A stretch of DNA of 6,294 bases from Bacteroidales bacterium (GTDB lineage Bacteria > Bacteroidota > Bacteroidia > Bacteroidales > BM520): NCBI GenBank assembly GCA_023230285.1, contig JALNXP010000150.1:1-6294 (forward strand), read 5' to 3'. The notes beneath the pieces are model-generated. The model had not been told where the DNA came from. It did no database searches and saw only the letters and a program-made list of their open reading frames with translations. This document shows positions 6,006 through 6,294 of the stretch, one piece after another; position 1 is the stretch's first letter, and the number at the start of each line of letters is the position of its first letter. A program made the translations under genes and the position numbers.

Positions 6006-6294
6006 ACCATATATAATAATTAGCAATGATGATGGCGTTGATGCTCCGGGCATCAACCTTTTAGCAAAAATTGCTAAAAAATTTGGAGACGTTTTAGTCA
6101 TTGGTCCCAAGTTTCAGCAATCGGGGAAAAGCCATGCCGTTACTGTGCAGGAGCCACTTTTTGCTAATCTATATAAAGAGGAAGATGCTGTTAAATATTA
6201 TGTATGTTCCGGCACGCCGGTCGACTGTATCAAATTAGGCATCAAGGTATTTTCAGAGCGTAAGCCTGATTTAATACTTGCCGGCATAAACCAC
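5995..6294 (+). CDS. surE: 5'-nucleotidase SurE (partial, 3' end outside window)
   Basis: SurE is a metal-dependent nucleoside monophosphate phosphatase with stationary-phase survival roles. The first 100 codons are present. IIISNDDGVDAPGI (7-20) is the family's N-terminal metal site, with Asp12 and Asp13 as ligands. QQSGKSHAVT (41-50) carries the Ser43 ligand, SGTPVDC (72-78) is conserved, and AGINH at the window edge supplies Asn99, matching the E. coli ligands Asp8, Asp9, Ser39 and Asn95. The ATG at 5995 lies inside the end of maf, giving an 11-base overlap. The frame remains open at the last base, so the gene is cut by the window edge and is not a pseudogene. About 150 more residues are expected. 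Confidence 0.95.
   Translation, partial: MKNKPYIIISNDDGVDAPGINLLAKIAKKFGDVLVIGPKFQQSGKSHAVTVQEPLFANLYKEEDAVKYYVCSGTPVDCIKLGIKVFSERKPDLILAGINH

Noticed and set aside
6209..6220. Inverted repeat CCGGC-AC-GCCGG
   Set aside because: It lies inside surE and encodes the conserved SGTPVD segment; a two-base loop makes a hairpin unlikely.

Overview
This 6.3 kb window looks like ordinary chromosomal housekeeping DNA from a low-GC member of the Bacteroidetes, probably Bacteroidales-like. The evidence is: no clear Shine-Dalgarno sequences before most genes; three promoters carrying the Bacteroidetes-type -7 element TAnnTTTG, all as TATCTTTGCA; a lipoprotein signal on an FKBP; a KDO-phosphatase gene, which implies an outer membrane with LPS; and a short membrane protein resembling a Bacteroidetes-only family. 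I see no phage, transposon, CRISPR, tRNA or rRNA.

Layout. Positions 1-1470 are a minus-strand block: a rho-independent terminator (17-43), an FKBP-type peptidyl-prolyl isomerase lipoprotein (68-766) with its own promoter near 841-850, and purN (889-1470). A 206-bp divergent intergenic region (1471-1676) holds the purN promoter and the dnaN promoter. The plus strand then carries dnaN (1677-2801) and, 34 bp later, an M20-family aminoacyl-histidine dipeptidase (2836-4311). Next comes rpmH for ribosomal protein L34 (4429-4584), a short gene with its own strong promoter and a perfect 13-bp terminator hairpin (4608-4648). From 4684 a tightly packed operon runs to the window end: a small membrane protein, kdsC, maf and the 5' part of surE. 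Its genes overlap or are separated by one base.

Function. purN serves purine synthesis, dnaN replication and rpmH translation. The last operon joins KDO synthesis (kdsC) with two nucleotide-cleaning phosphohydrolases (maf, surE). In related genomes this neighbourhood often continues into lipid A genes, but that lies outside the window.

The hunt did not reveal a new system. The most useful observations are an FKBP with replaced catalytic-pocket residues, a near-perfect 17-bp duplication inside the rpmH promoter, a 13-base promoter core shared exactly by dnaN and rpmH, a 15-bp duplication across the dnaN stop codon, and an rpmH gene lacking its usual rnpA partner.
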